Below are positions 1-8,407 of a stretch of DNA of 64,000 nt, in pieces. Below the pieces are notes generated by a model that saw only the letters and a list, made by a program, of their open reading frames with translations, did no database searches and had not been told where the DNA came from. The translations under genes and the position numbers were made by a program. Numbering within the stretch: position 1 is the first letter of the stretch; each line of letters begins with the position of its first letter. Source of the stretch: Hallella colorans (GTDB taxonomy: Bacteria; Bacteroidota; Bacteroidia; Bacteroidales; Bacteroidaceae); NCBI RefSeq assembly GCF_003096815.1, contig NZ_QENY01000014.1, positions 23,101 through 87,100 of the forward strand, given 5' to 3'.

Positions 1-493
1 CAGCATTGAATTGGCTGCGAAAATCCTCGTTGGTGTTGAAAGTAACATTGTTTTGGAAAACAGCTTTAAGAAAGTTAAGGAACGTACTCTTGCCTGTGTT
101 GCGTTCTTCTGACACCATCAGGAGAATGGGGAGTTTCTGCACGGGTTGGAGATAGAGCAATTGCAAGTAATCCATGCCCAACTCGTATTGTTCCCCGAAG
201 ATATGCCTTATCAGGGATTCGATGTGTAGGAACTCTCCTTCTTTTGGCTGGTGTCCTATCGGCTCGTAGAGATTCAGAAACTTGTCAACCACTGGTTGAT
301 AGTTCACGTGGTTAGGTACGGTACAGAAACCATCGTACTTCGGGACAGTGGCAATGAAGTTCTTACCATAGTCCTGCCGTAGCGTCTCATTGTTCCACAC
401 GATACGCTTCTTGACAAAACCGCCATTGATGCGTGGTTGGTTCACAATCTTATATAAGGTTGTGCCAACACGGATAAAATCTTCGTGTGCCAT
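1..493 (-). CDS. Primase/helicase-type protein of a mobile element (partial, 3' end outside window)
   Basis: The reading frame starts at 493 and runs off the left edge, leaving about 164 residues. Near residue 130 is a P-loop, EERNTGKST, preceded by a beta-strand-like LPILLMVS. This arrangement matches the DUF5906/D5-like helicase module found in primase proteins of Bacteroidales mobilizable elements. The role, known from the family, would be replication or processing of the excised element. It starts 3 bp after the stop of the helix-turn-helix gene at 497-790 and is probably co-transcribed with it. The family assignment rests on the P-loop, its context and overall resemblance; the Walker B and arginine-finger region is not in the window. 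Confidence 0.65.
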   Translation of the reverse strand, partial: MAHEDFIRVGTTLYKIVNQPRINGGFVKKRIVWNNETLRQDYGKNFIATVPKYDGFCTVPNHVNYQPVVDKFLNLYEPIGHQPKEGEFLHIESLIRHIFGEQYELGMDYLQLLYLQPVQKLPILLMVSEERNTGKSTFLNFLKAVFQNNVTFNTNEDFRSQFNA

Positions 494-496
494 GAG

Positions 497-790
497 CTAT
501 TTCTGCATTAAGGGTTTGTTGCCCATGATATACCTTTGAGCCTCTTGATTTATCTGTACTGTGGTCTTAATAGGGTTCTGCCGTAGCCACGCTTCAAGTT
601 CTGCCTTCTCAAAATAAAGCATTTTACCTTGTGGCTTGTAATGAGGTATCAGATTTCCCGATGTGAGTTTGTAGAGATAACTCTTTGAGAGGTTTAAGAA
701 CCTGCTGGCTTCTTCAAAACTCAGCACGTTCTTATTCATGAATACCATTTGTTCGAGTTCTTCAACTCGCGTTTCTAATGTCTTGTTCAT
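497..790 (-). CDS. Helix-turn-helix (excisionase-like) DNA-binding protein
   Basis: A 97-residue protein. A short N-terminal coiled-coil-like segment (about 1-18) is followed by a MerR/excisionase-type winged helix-turn-helix: LSFEEASRFLNLSKSYLYKL (about 23-42), then the wing with IPHYKPQGKMLYF and a C-terminal helix ending ELEAWLRQNP. This is the usual form of the HTH_17 proteins that sit beside the primase gene in Bacteroidales integrative elements, where they act in excision or control of element genes. It is 3 bp upstream of the partial primase gene and on the same strand. Function as excisionase or regulator is inferred from the fold and neighbours. Confidence 0.75.
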   Translation of the reverse strand: MNKTLETRVEELEQMVFMNKNVLSFEEASRFLNLSKSYLYKLTSGNLIPHYKPQGKMLYFEKAELEAWLRQNPIKTTVQINQEAQRYIMGNKPLMQK

Positions 791-914
791 ATTGAAAACA
801 TTTTGAATTAAACAATATGAAGGTGCACCTTCGCTAATTATTCGTTAACGAGGGCAAAATTAAAAATGATAAAAGTAATTGGCGTTGAGCGATGTTTGAG
901 GTATCAACCTATGC

Positions 915-1787
915 TCAACCTTTTTTCAGTTGTTTGATGTATTTATCAATGATTTCCCATCCTTTCGGCTGCTTCATATTGATTTGATCTGTTGCTGTGG
1001 AAAGGTCGGTGCGTGTCAGTGGTGTATCTTTTGTTTTTCCTAATACAAGTTCATTGCGAGCAATGGCCGATTGCCATTCATCTGTAATAAACCCTTTTAG
1101 ATTAAGACTTTGCATAAGATATGCCAGTTGGCGGTTGTTGTTTGATTTCAAGACACCTTTTAGTTTACAAGCAAAAAAGTCTTTGAGTATCTTGGAAGAT
1201 ATGCAAGTCGTGAATAATTGGATTTCGTTGATACAAGTAGTTAGAAGTACAATTTGCTCTTCTGTAAAAGAGGATTGAAATGGATTTGTTTCTTTGCCAA
1301 CAATGACAGGTTTCTTTTTCTGTCCACATGGTTCATCGTTTACTAAAATTGAAGGGTGAAGCTGGACGGTTTGCATCTCTGTCAATTCAATTCGTTCTAT
1401 TTCTTCCATAAGATATTTTGCGTAGCGTTCATACAAAATAGCATCGACAAGGTACGAGAACATTGGCAGGGCATCATTATAGTAGGTATGTGCCTCAATG
1501 TACCTTGCATATTCAAATGAAGATACGGAGAAAGAGGTATATTTCTGTTTTTGTTCTTTGGTTAGCGATTCAAAGAAAGTGCTTTCCCATAAAAAGTCGC
1601 ATTCATTGTAGTACTCCTCTACACATGCGAGGGCAGGATAATTCAGATAAATAGAAGAAAGTTCATCGGTTATTCGGATATATTCTTTCTGCAAAATCTC
1701 TTTGAGCTGCATATTATTTATGCAGCCTTTCTTCCTCAGAACATTTCCTACGAGGACATTGTAAGTTTGAGTAATGCAGTAGCTCAA
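915..1787 (-). CDS. Unknown protein of the mobile element
   Basis: A 290-residue reading frame without a recognised enzymatic motif, signal peptide or membrane segment. It is rich in Tyr, Glu and Lys in the N-terminal two thirds, and the C-terminal third (about 170-290) is mainly helical with a basic end (WEIIDKYIKQLKKG). A second possible start, Met26 at 1712 (MQLKEILQKEY), would give 265 residues and looks like the more natural beginning. Proteins of this size and place, between element end and HTH gene, are common in Bacteroidales integrative elements, but I do not know a function. A TAnnTTTG box lies about 80 bp upstream. Confidence 0.55.
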   Translation of the reverse strand: MSYCITQTYNVLVGNVLRKKGCINNMQLKEILQKEYIRITDELSSIYLNYPALACVEEYYNECDFLWESTFFESLTKEQKQKYTSFSVSSFEYARYIEAHTYYNDALPMFSYLVDAILYERYAKYLMEEIERIELTEMQTVQLHPSILVNDEPCGQKKKPVIVGKETNPFQSSFTEEQIVLLTTCINEIQLFTTCISSKILKDFFACKLKGVLKSNNNRQLAYLMQSLNLKGFITDEWQSAIARNELVLGKTKDTPLTRTDLSTATDQINMKQPKGWEIIDKYIKQLKKG

Positions 1788-1865
1788 TATCTGCTGAATA
1801 CTATCAAGCTGTATTTTTAGACTATTATCTTCCCTTTGCTATATTTTAAGGTGGGTATCTATTTG

Positions 1866-1873
1866 CAAAGATA
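1866..1873 (-). promoter_or_regulatory. Promoter -7 box for the 915-1787 gene
   Basis: The minus strand reads TATCTTTG, a match to the Bacteroidetes -7 consensus TAnnTTTG. A TTTG lies about 22 bp upstream. The box is 79 bp before the annotated start. Prediction from sequence only. Confidence 0.5.
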
Positions 1874-1970
1874 AAGCATTCGGTGGAGAAAAAGCCAAAG
1901 AAGGGAAGGAAACAGAATAAAAGGGAAGAGTTGTCGTTAATTAAATATAAAACTAAGAGATGAAAAATTA

Positions 1971-2015
1971 CAAAAGTACACCTTTCGCATTGTTTTGTTA
2001 CAAAGTACACTTTTA
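1971..2015. repeat. Two direct repeats near the element end
   Basis: CAAAAGTACACCTTT (1971-1985) and CAAAGTACACTTTTA (2001-2015) are near-identical and 30 bp apart, just inside the junction with the tRNA. Read on the minus strand they contain GTACTTTTG and GTACTTTG, similar to core sites known for some Bacteroides tyrosine recombinases. They could be integrase or excisionase arm sites; this is inference. Confidence 0.35.
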
Positions 2016-2031
2016 GTACGCTTTAAGAAAG

Positions 2032-2064
2032 AAAAACCCCTTGTAAATCAACAATTTACAAGGG
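2032..2064 (-). terminator. Rho-independent terminator of tRNA-Leu
   Basis: A perfect 11-bp stem (2038-2048 with 2054-2064, arms CCCTTGTAAAT / ATTTACAAGGG) with a 5-nt loop is followed on the minus strand by T5 (2036-2032). It starts 6 bp beyond the tRNA 3' end. Because the terminator is intact next to the tRNA, the element junction should lie at or beyond about 2030. Confidence 0.8.
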
Positions 2065-2069
2065 ATTTG

Positions 2070-2154
2070 TGGTACCCAGACCCGGGATCGAACCGGGATG
2101 GATTGCTCCACTGGTGTTTGAGACCAGCGCGTCTACCGATTCCGCCATCTGGGC
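2070..2154 (-). tRNA. tRNA-Leu (anticodon CAA)
   Basis: The minus strand folds as a class II tRNA. The acceptor stem is GCCCAGA with TCTGGGT (first pair G-U). The anticodon arm is CTGGT-CTCAAAC-ACCAG with anticodon CAA (Leu UUG codons). There is a short variable arm, then TTCGATC in the T loop, discriminator A, and encoded CCA at 2072-2070. A consensus promoter lies upstream and a terminator follows directly. Its 3' side faces the mobile-element genes, so it is the likely attachment target for that element. Confidence 0.95.
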
Positions 2155-2185
2155 GCATGTGCATTTCGTTATAGAAATGTGAGTG

Positions 2186-2217
2186 CAAAGGTACGATTTA
2201 AAGTCGAAAAGCACAAA
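2186..2217 (-). promoter_or_regulatory. Promoter of tRNA-Leu
   Basis: On the minus strand TTTG (2217-2214), 20 nt, then TACCTTTG (2193-2186). This is a full match to the Bacteroidetes -33/-7 arrangement and ends 31 bp before the mature tRNA 5' end. Confidence 0.8.
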
Positions 2218-2221
2218 CTTT

Positions 2222-2243
2222 TTTCGCAAAATATTTTGCGAAA
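2222..2243. repeat. 22-bp perfect palindrome upstream of tRNA promoter
   Basis: TTTCGCAAAATATTTTGCGAAA reads the same on both strands and ends 5 bp from the -33 element of the tRNA-Leu promoter. It could be an operator or a terminator for the minus-strand gene at 2369-3595, which ends 125 bp away; the A/T-rich flank TTTTTT lies on its left side. The rest of the 2155-2368 spacer shows nothing else. Confidence 0.4.
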
Positions 2244-2368
2244 GGTTCAATTCCGAAATGTAATGGCTCTTGAAAAGAATGGAAGAAAAGGCTAAACAGA
2301 CTGTTCTTCTCTATGTTCATTTCCTTGATTTTCTTGATTTTATTTTATTTTTTTCCGCAAAATCAATG

Positions 2369-3595
2369 CTATGTCAATAACGCAGCGTATAACATGTATC
2401 CCCAATGGGCCACAAGCGCAGCTGCAATGCCTCCGATAGTATGCGAAAGTATAGCTTTAGAGGTAAGCTCTCGATAGCCAATTGTATCGAGCATGGCAGT
2501 ATGGGTGCTAAGAAATCCACTCCAACACATTCCGATACCTGTAAATACGGCAATGGCATTGCCGTCCATCCATCCTTGGGATATAAAATTGGGCACCAGG
2601 CTCAAGGCTGCTCCTACAGCTCCTAATGCCGTGATAGGGAAGGCTATTTGGTGTGGGTCCGAAAAACCAAAAAGAGGATTGAGCAACCAATCTAATTTGT
2701 TGGCTATGGCAGGTAAGATGGCAATTCCCTCATAAGCTTTCCCTGTGAATAGGCCTTGTGTATTTGGTCCGAAAGTGAGTATCATTACCAAAGTGGATAT
2801 AATGAGTACGCCGGGAATGATAGAAACGCCAACCTCAACGCCAGATTTGCCACCATCTAACAGCGAATTGAGCATGCGCAGAAACACAGACTTTTCTTCA
2901 CGATGTAGCTCTCGGGTGGGTTGTTGACGGAATTTCTCTCCGTCCAATGCCTCTTCTGTGCGGTATTGTGGGTAGGCTTTGAGCACAAAGTGTTGCATTA
3001 GTCTTGTAGACACCACACATCCAAGGCAGGCTCCTATAAACCCTATGGCTGGCTCTGCGAAATAACCATTTCCCAGCATGAAAACGATTACAATAAGTCC
3101 CATACCAAATGCGGTACCAAAATTGGTTAGAGAAATATATTGAAACTTCTTGAAATAGCTTCCGAAGTGTTTGTCTTGGGCCAACGTGATGATGGCAGGA
3201 TTGTCTGATAGGAATGTAAGTACTGCTCCGAGAGACGCTACTCCCGGTAATCTGAACACGGGTTTCATCAGTGGTCTTAACCCTCGTTCTATCAAATCCA
3301 CCACTCCAAACTCAACAAAAAGCTTGCCCAAAGCTCCTGTTAGCACGCAAATAGCCATTAAATAAAAGCACGTATTGAGCAACAAGTCGTGAGCTGTGTG
3401 CATAATGGTGTTGAGCATGTTGGCCACTCCCATAACACTCGCAATGCTTCCGAACAGTCCTACGACAACAAGCAAGCATATAATGCCTTGTGACATTCGG
3501 TTTTTAGATTTTTGACAGACATTGCATTCGGTCTGTTGTTGTTGCTCTTCTCCATGTGTGGAGGTTTGCGCTCCGTTTCGTTTTGTGCGAATCAT
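2369..3595 (-). CDS. Inner-membrane protein with nucleoside-recognition (gate)-like domains, CD0519/CD1768-like
   Basis: A 408-residue multi-pass membrane protein. After a hydrophilic, Gln-rich N-terminus (about 1-32, including a CxxC in ECNVCQK) there are about nine hydrophobic segments. Conserved-looking pieces include GALGKLFVEFGVVDLIERGL, FLSDNPAIITLAQDK and TNFGTAFGMGLIVIVFMLGNG. These resemble the CD0519/CD1768 membrane family, related to nucleoside-recognition/gate proteins and of similar length (about 400). The transported substrate is unknown. It ends 23 bp before the DUF2075 gene on the same strand would end its own 3' spacer, so the two may be co-transcribed, with the DUF2075 gene upstream. 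Confidence 0.6.
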   Translation of the reverse strand: MIRTKRNGAQTSTHGEEQQQQTECNVCQKSKNRMSQGIICLLVVVGLFGSIASVMGVANMLNTIMHTAHDLLLNTCFYLMAICVLTGALGKLFVEFGVVDLIERGLRPLMKPVFRLPGVASLGAVLTFLSDNPAIITLAQDKHFGSYFKKFQYISLTNFGTAFGMGLIVIVFMLGNGYFAEPAIGFIGACLGCVVSTRLMQHFVLKAYPQYRTEEALDGEKFRQQPTRELHREEKSVFLRMLNSLLDGGKSGVEVGVSIIPGVLIISTLVMILTFGPNTQGLFTGKAYEGIAILPAIANKLDWLLNPLFGFSDPHQIAFPITALGAVGAALSLVPNFISQGWMDGNAIAVFTGIGMCWSGFLSTHTAMLDTIGYRELTSKAILSHTIGGIAAALVAHWGYMLYAALLT

Positions 3596-3618
3596 TTTAT
3601 TTGTTGTTGTGTTATTTA

Positions 3619-5784
3619 TTAAAATATTTCTTTCAATCCCAGTTGTTTGAAATATTCGTAGGTACCATCATAGTATATGGGTAAGCGAGTAGCATCTTCG
3701 GGAAAGCCTTCAGGGTTTTTTCTATCATTGCCTTCGGGCACACAAATGATGATGCCTTGTCGAGCTCGTGTCAATAGCACGCGATAAGCGTTTAACATGT
3801 AATGCCTGTTTTCCTCATTGGTTTCAGCTATCCATTTTGTTTTCCCATTAAATTTATAATATTGCCATTTCCCGTTTTCAAAGCGTACGTCAGCATCCCA
3901 TAAGATACAAGCATAATCGAGTTCCAATCCTTGCACTTGTATCTCGGTAGCAGCTTCTTCGAGATAATTAGATGAGCGCACGTCGCCCTTGTCTTCTAAG
4001 AACCAATGCACGGCGTTTTCATCGCCCGATGCCAAAACATTTACGGCTTGTGGTTTGTATCGTGCGGCTACTTTCGAAACGAGTATGCCCGTTTGCTGAG
4101 AGCCTCTTGCTTTTGAGCGAAGCCATTGCCGAGCCTTGTCAATATTTCGTGTCAGAAGTATGGGATATCCTTTTTGTTGCACGTCTTGAAACAGCTTATG
4201 CGCTTTATCATCAATGGCGAGCAGTGCATGAACAAACGCTGACAACGTCTCTGCCCTAAACGATCGGAGGCTAACAGCCAAATGTAGGCTTTTCGAATAG
4301 GTAACATGTTGGTTTGCTTTTAATAATTCATTTACTTTTCCCTCGGCGTATTCACGTTCTGTTAGTCTATCAGAGATGTACACTTTCCAATGCTTATATT
4401 CACTGTTCAACGCTTTAATCCATTCGGAAATTCCTGCTTCGCCCGTGTTTATCTCTTGTCCTCCACCCACGAGACAGATTATCACCGCCCAGTCTTGGCG
4501 CTGATCTATAGACCATATTAGGAAAGAGGCCTCGGAAACAGGAAAGTTTGGTACCTTCAGTTTGTTTCCATATGTTCCTCCCCGTTTCAAATAGTTAGCC
4601 AGACGTTTATGAGTCCACGACCGTTGTGCTTCGTCAAAGATAGCCACATGTTCCACCTCTGCATATCCTGCTTGTTTCATTTTCACAGCTTTGGCAGGGT
4701 CTATTTCTAACCGTCCGTTCTCTACGGGGTTCTTAATCTTCGCAAGCATATTGTCGCGATAACGGTGTATGATTTGCAAAAATTCGCTAACCTCTCTGCG
4801 CGAGTCTGAAAGTTTTTTCTTTTCACCTCGCTCATCACATTTCTTTTTGTTGTTTTGAGCCAATGCTTCTGTAAGAACCGCTACCAAAGGTCCATTTCCA
4901 GACAGGTACACAGCACCACTCTCTTTGTTTTTATTGTCCTCTTTGTATGATTGTTTGATAGCCACATCTAATCCCACGAGCGTTTTTCCTGCTCCCGGTA
5001 CGCCTGTCACAAAGCATATGCTTTTTTCTCCTTGACGTTTGCTTAGGTCTATTACGTGCAAGAGATAATCTATGGTCTCATCGGTCGACACCTTATCGGC
5101 TTCGTGTCGTGTTATTTCTTCTACAGAGTGATTTTCGTAGAGCGACCGCGCGGCTTCAATAATTGTCGGAGTCGGACTATATGGACTTATCAACCAATTA
5201 GCGCCCCATTTTTTCAAATCGTATTTTTTTGACCCATGTTCAAGCACTTTGGCCATGACCTTTTGAAGAGAGTCTTTGCTGGTGATGATAGGATTGTAAA
5301 TCTCATCATTGTATGGTGATAATTGGATAAACAACGACTCTTTAGAATATTCTGTTGGGATAAGGATTGGAACAATAGGTCTGTCAGCGCTGTAAAGGTG
5401 AAAGTTCTTCAAATCGAGCGCATAGTCCAGCACTTGTTCAACATCCATTTGTAACGCATCGCGTTTACCTACCTTAAATTCTAAGCAAAATACCATGCCC
5501 CCTAACAGTACTACCACATCTATTCGTTTTCCCAATCTCGGTATGTCATATTCGAAACACACATACGCTTCGTTGTCTGTGGCCCATGGCTGCAACACTT
5601 GCTGCATTATCTTTATTTCGCTTTCCCAAGCCTCCAAAGTGGTAGTTTGGTCTACACCATGAAACGATTTCACGATGTTCCCTAACACATGCGAGGGGTT
5701 CATACTGACAAATGTCAATATTTCCGATTTAAATAAGCAACGTGGGTGTTGTGTCGGACTTGTCATTGTTTTGTCATTTGCCAA
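3619..5784 (-). CDS. DUF2075-type nuclease-helicase (Schlafen-like helicase domain)
   Basis: A 721-residue protein. Residues about 50-130 look like a PD-(D/E)xK nuclease core, with RID at D89, a hydrophobic strand, then E102-x-K104 (LEFK). This is followed by an SF1-like helicase: Walker A GVPGAGKT (261-268), a Walker B/motif II DEAQRSW (384-390), and near the C-terminus a motif VI-like VLLTRARQGIIICVP. This layout matches DUF2075 proteins, whose helicase half resembles that of Schlafen proteins. Likely role is DNA or RNA processing, possibly defence against phages or plasmids; this is inference because no other defence gene is adjacent. It is 23 bp upstream of the membrane-protein gene at 2369-3595. 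Confidence 0.75.
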   Translation of the reverse strand: MANDKTMTSPTQHPRCLFKSEILTFVSMNPSHVLGNIVKSFHGVDQTTTLEAWESEIKIMQQVLQPWATDNEAYVCFEYDIPRLGKRIDVVVLLGGMVFCLEFKVGKRDALQMDVEQVLDYALDLKNFHLYSADRPIVPILIPTEYSKESLFIQLSPYNDEIYNPIITSKDSLQKVMAKVLEHGSKKYDLKKWGANWLISPYSPTPTIIEAARSLYENHSVEEITRHEADKVSTDETIDYLLHVIDLSKRQGEKSICFVTGVPGAGKTLVGLDVAIKQSYKEDNKNKESGAVYLSGNGPLVAVLTEALAQNNKKKCDERGEKKKLSDSRREVSEFLQIIHRYRDNMLAKIKNPVENGRLEIDPAKAVKMKQAGYAEVEHVAIFDEAQRSWTHKRLANYLKRGGTYGNKLKVPNFPVSEASFLIWSIDQRQDWAVIICLVGGGQEINTGEAGISEWIKALNSEYKHWKVYISDRLTEREYAEGKVNELLKANQHVTYSKSLHLAVSLRSFRAETLSAFVHALLAIDDKAHKLFQDVQQKGYPILLTRNIDKARQWLRSKARGSQQTGILVSKVAARYKPQAVNVLASGDENAVHWFLEDKGDVRSSNYLEEAATEIQVQGLELDYACILWDADVRFENGKWQYYKFNGKTKWIAETNEENRHYMLNAYRVLLTRARQGIIICVPEGNDRKNPEGFPEDATRLPIYYDGTYEYFKQLGLKEIF

Positions 5785-5870
5785 GGTTTAGTGTCATTAG
5801 CTTTTGAGATAAGTGCATGACAGTATCACGCTTTTATCTCATGTTTGAGATTATACATGTTTCGATTTTG

Positions 5871-5878
5871 CAAATTTA
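5871..5878 (-). promoter_or_regulatory. Promoter -7 box for the DUF2075 gene
   Basis: The minus strand reads TAAATTTG, matching TAnnTTTG, 86 bp upstream of the start codon. The -33 part is not clear. Confidence 0.45.
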
Positions 5879-6070
5879 TACTTTTTATCGCTAATCATCA
5901 TTTTTTTAGTGCATTTTCTTAAGCTCCCAACTGTTATTTCATTTTTATTACCACCAAATCCGTCCCATTACACTATCAATGTATAAGGCGTGGCTTTAAG
6001 CGAATGTATCGCAGGGTCTTTGGTACCAATAAAAAGTACAACCAACACGAATATTGTCTAATATTTTTGT

Positions 6071-6078
6071 TAACTTTG
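6071..6078 (+). promoter_or_regulatory. Promoter -7 box for the PfkB-type kinase gene
   Basis: TAACTTTG matches TAnnTTTG exactly, 21 bp before the ATG at 6100, giving a very short leader. The -33 element is weak. Confidence 0.5.
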
Positions 6079-6099
6079 TAATCTAACAATCACAATAAT

Positions 6100-6993
6100 A
6101 TGACAGATATTTGTAGCATCGGGCATATCACTCGAGATAAGGTGATAACACCGCGACACACTATCTATATGGCCGGTGGCACATCTTTCTATATGACGCA
6201 TGGCATTAGTCGTCTGCCGCACAAGGTAGATTTTCAGTTGGTCACCAAAGTGGGGCAAGAAGAGATGCTTCAAGTGAATAAATTACGACAAATCTGTTCT
6301 GATGTGGTGTGCTATCCCTCCGCACAAAGTGTATATTTTGAAAACAAATATCATGCGGATGGCAACCGTCGCACTCAGCGTGTCTTGGCCAAAGCTGATC
6401 CGTTCACTATCGAGGAGATGCGTCCTTTGCAAGCCAAGGTGTTTCATTTAGGTAGTCTTTTGAGCGATGATTTTTCTTCTGATGTGGTGCAATATCTTGC
6501 CACCAAGGGGCGTGTATCCATCGACGCCCAAGGCTATTTGCGCGAGGTGGTCGGGCAAGAGGTGCGTGCCGTAGAATGGAAAGACAAAGAAAAAATTCTT
6601 TCTTGCACCGATATTCTCAAGCTCAACGAGCACGAGATGGAGGTTATCACCCATTCCAAGGATCCCCGCACGGTAGCCAAGTGTCTTGCAGGGTATGGTG
6701 TCAAGGAGGTTATTGTCACTTTAGATCGTTTTGGTTCAATCATTTACGCTGAAGGACAGTTTTATAATATACCAGCCTACAAGCCTAAGGAACTTGTCGA
6801 TGCCACAGGTTGTGGCGATACCTATTCCACGGGTTACTTGTATTGCCGTCTTCAAGGCATGGGGTATGAAGAGTCTGGCAAGTTCGCCGCAGCTATGTGT
6901 ACGCTCAAATTAGAGCACAGCGGCCCTTTCGATGGTAGCATCGACGACGTCTATGAGGTAATTGAAAACAGAGCGAAAAATTGTGCTTTGTGA
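6100..6993 (+). CDS. PfkB-family carbohydrate kinase
   Basis: 297 residues, normal for the ribokinase/PfkB family. The N-terminal substrate-binding Gly-rich segment is MAGGTSFYMTHG. Near the C-terminus is the anion-hole/catalytic motif DATGCGDT (about 234-241), whose last Asp is the catalytic base, followed by a helix that normally contacts ATP. The protein phosphorylates a sugar or sugar-like alcohol; which one cannot be told. It is convergent with the cysteine desulfidase gene, with only 4 bp between the stop codons. The start is supported by the promoter box ending 21 bp upstream. Confidence 0.85.
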   Translation: MTDICSIGHITRDKVITPRHTIYMAGGTSFYMTHGISRLPHKVDFQLVTKVGQEEMLQVNKLRQICSDVVCYPSAQSVYFENKYHADGNRRTQRVLAKADPFTIEEMRPLQAKVFHLGSLLSDDFSSDVVQYLATKGRVSIDAQGYLREVVGQEVRAVEWKDKEKILSCTDILKLNEHEMEVITHSKDPRTVAKCLAGYGVKEVIVTLDRFGSIIYAEGQFYNIPAYKPKELVDATGCGDTYSTGYLYCRLQGMGYEESGKFAAAMCTLKLEHSGPFDGSIDDVYEVIENRAKNCAL

Positions 6994-6997
6994 ATTG

Positions 6998-8317
6998 CTA
7001 ACACCCTTTATGTGTCATAATTTTTAGCACCATGTCATCTGTTGGGCACATGGCTTCCTTGCCAATGTTGGTGAGGTTGCGAATGCTTTTGTCCACGTCA
7101 TCGTCTATGATGCCCTCCGCGGCGGTGACATGCTCGCCCTCCATGCTTAGCAAAGCCGATAGCAGGGCCGACGAGACACCTGAGCAAATCTTGATAGAGC
7201 AGCTTGGTTTGGCTCCGTCGCAAATCATGCCCGTGAGGTTCGCTATCATGTTTTTCACGGCATGGCACACGCGTGTGTAGTCGCCTCCCATGAGATACAC
7301 GATACCACAACTTGACCCGATGCTGGCCACCACACATCCGCATAGCGCGCTAAGTTTGCCAAGACTTTGTTTGATATAGATGGCTGTCAGGTGTGAGAGC
7401 GTGAGTGCCCGTATCAATTCCTCCTCTGTGTTATCATTTTCCTTGGCGTAGACAGCCACGGGGTTAGTCGCGCAAATGCCCTGATTGCCCGACCCAGAGT
7501 TTGACATCACTGGTATCATTGCGCCGCCCATGCGCGCATCGCATGCCAAAGCGGTTTCTGATATGATGCGCGAATATATCGTCTTGCCAAATATTCCGCT
7601 ACTTAGGGGGCGCCCCATAGTCTTTCCGAGGTTGTGTCCGTAATTGCCCTTACGGCTTTCCTCGGCTGCACGTATGTTGTAGTCGCGTGTTTTGATGATA
7701 AAGGCCAGTTCCTCCACTGGCGTGGTGGTGGCAAAGTCCCACACCATATACATGTTGAGCTGTATGTCGCCCGCCCGCTCACTGTCAGTGGCGGCCGTTC
7801 TTTTTTCGAGGAGCGTCTCTCCGTTGCGTTGTTCATAAACAAAATTGGTGTGTGCGTTGGCAATGATGGCAGATGCCTTGTCGTTGCCATCCTCGCATAT
7901 CACCTCGATGTAGAGTTTCTCGGTAATATTCTCCTTGAGCTTGATGGTAATGTGGTTGGGGTCTTGTATGTAGCTCTTAGCCTCGTTTAGCGAATTTTCG
8001 TTGAGATCCTTGATTACCTCCAATTTGTACTCGCTCTTGCCTATGATAGCTCCGAGGGCTATGGCTATGGGCAGCCCTATCATGCCTGTGCCGGGTATGC
8101 CCACTCCCATCGCGTTTTTCAACATGTTCGCGCTGAGCAGCACGGTTATTTTTTCAGGCCTGCGCCCCAATAGTTCGGTGGCGCGTGCCGTACACAATGC
8201 CACAGCCATTGGCTCGGTGCAGCCAACGGCTGGCACCACTTCCTTGTTGATAAGGTCAATGATTTGTTGTCTCGTTTGCTTTTCTAACATAGTATTCAAA
8301 ATAGGTTTTTGTATCAT
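6998..8317 (-). CDS. L-cysteine desulfidase family protein (CyuA/YhaM type)
   Basis: 439 residues, the usual length for the UPF0597/serine dehydratase alpha-like family. Known members break L-cysteine into pyruvate, ammonia and sulfide using a [4Fe-4S] cluster. Cysteines expected to hold the cluster are seen in VVPAVGCTEPMA near the N-terminus and in CDGAKPSCSIKICSG (about residue 350). Other family-like pieces are the Gly-rich GIPGTGMIGLPIA and SNSGSGNQGICATNP. A second start, Met10 at 8290 (MLEKQTRQ), is equally likely and fits the family better. Cytoplasmic. A hairpin at 8340-8373 separates it from dsbD upstream on the same strand. Confidence 0.85.
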   Translation of the reverse strand: MIQKPILNTMLEKQTRQQIIDLINKEVVPAVGCTEPMAVALCTARATELLGRRPEKITVLLSANMLKNAMGVGIPGTGMIGLPIAIALGAIIGKSEYKLEVIKDLNENSLNEAKSYIQDPNHITIKLKENITEKLYIEVICEDGNDKASAIIANAHTNFVYEQRNGETLLEKRTAATDSERAGDIQLNMYMVWDFATTTPVEELAFIIKTRDYNIRAAEESRKGNYGHNLGKTMGRPLSSGIFGKTIYSRIISETALACDARMGGAMIPVMSNSGSGNQGICATNPVAVYAKENDNTEEELIRALTLSHLTAIYIKQSLGKLSALCGCVVASIGSSCGIVYLMGGDYTRVCHAVKNMIANLTGMICDGAKPSCSIKICSGVSSALLSALLSMEGEHVTAAEGIIDDDVDKSIRNLTNIGKEAMCPTDDMVLKIMTHKGC

Positions 8318-8339
8318 TAGGTAAATCTATCAGAGGGGT

Positions 8340-8373
8340 AAGGTGGGGCAGGCAGGCGTACCAGCCCCACCTT
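8340..8373 (-). terminator. Hairpin downstream of dsbD
   Basis: Perfect 10-bp G/C-rich stem, AAGGTGGGGC (8340-8349) with GCCCCACCTT (8364-8373). No T-run follows on the minus strand, so it may be a weak or Rho-assisted terminator or a processing/stability hairpin between dsbD and the desulfidase gene. Confidence 0.45.
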
Positions 8374-8407
8374 TGTTCGATTAAATGTTGTTAATCCGAC
8401 TGTTGTG

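Larger units (their letters stand above)
5785..6099. other. Spacer between divergent genes
   Basis: This 315-bp A/T-rich spacer separates the minus-strand DUF2075 gene from the plus-strand PfkB-type gene. It holds a promoter box for each (5871-5878 minus; 6071-6078 plus). No ORF, tRNA or convincing RNA structure was seen. Confidence 0.6.
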
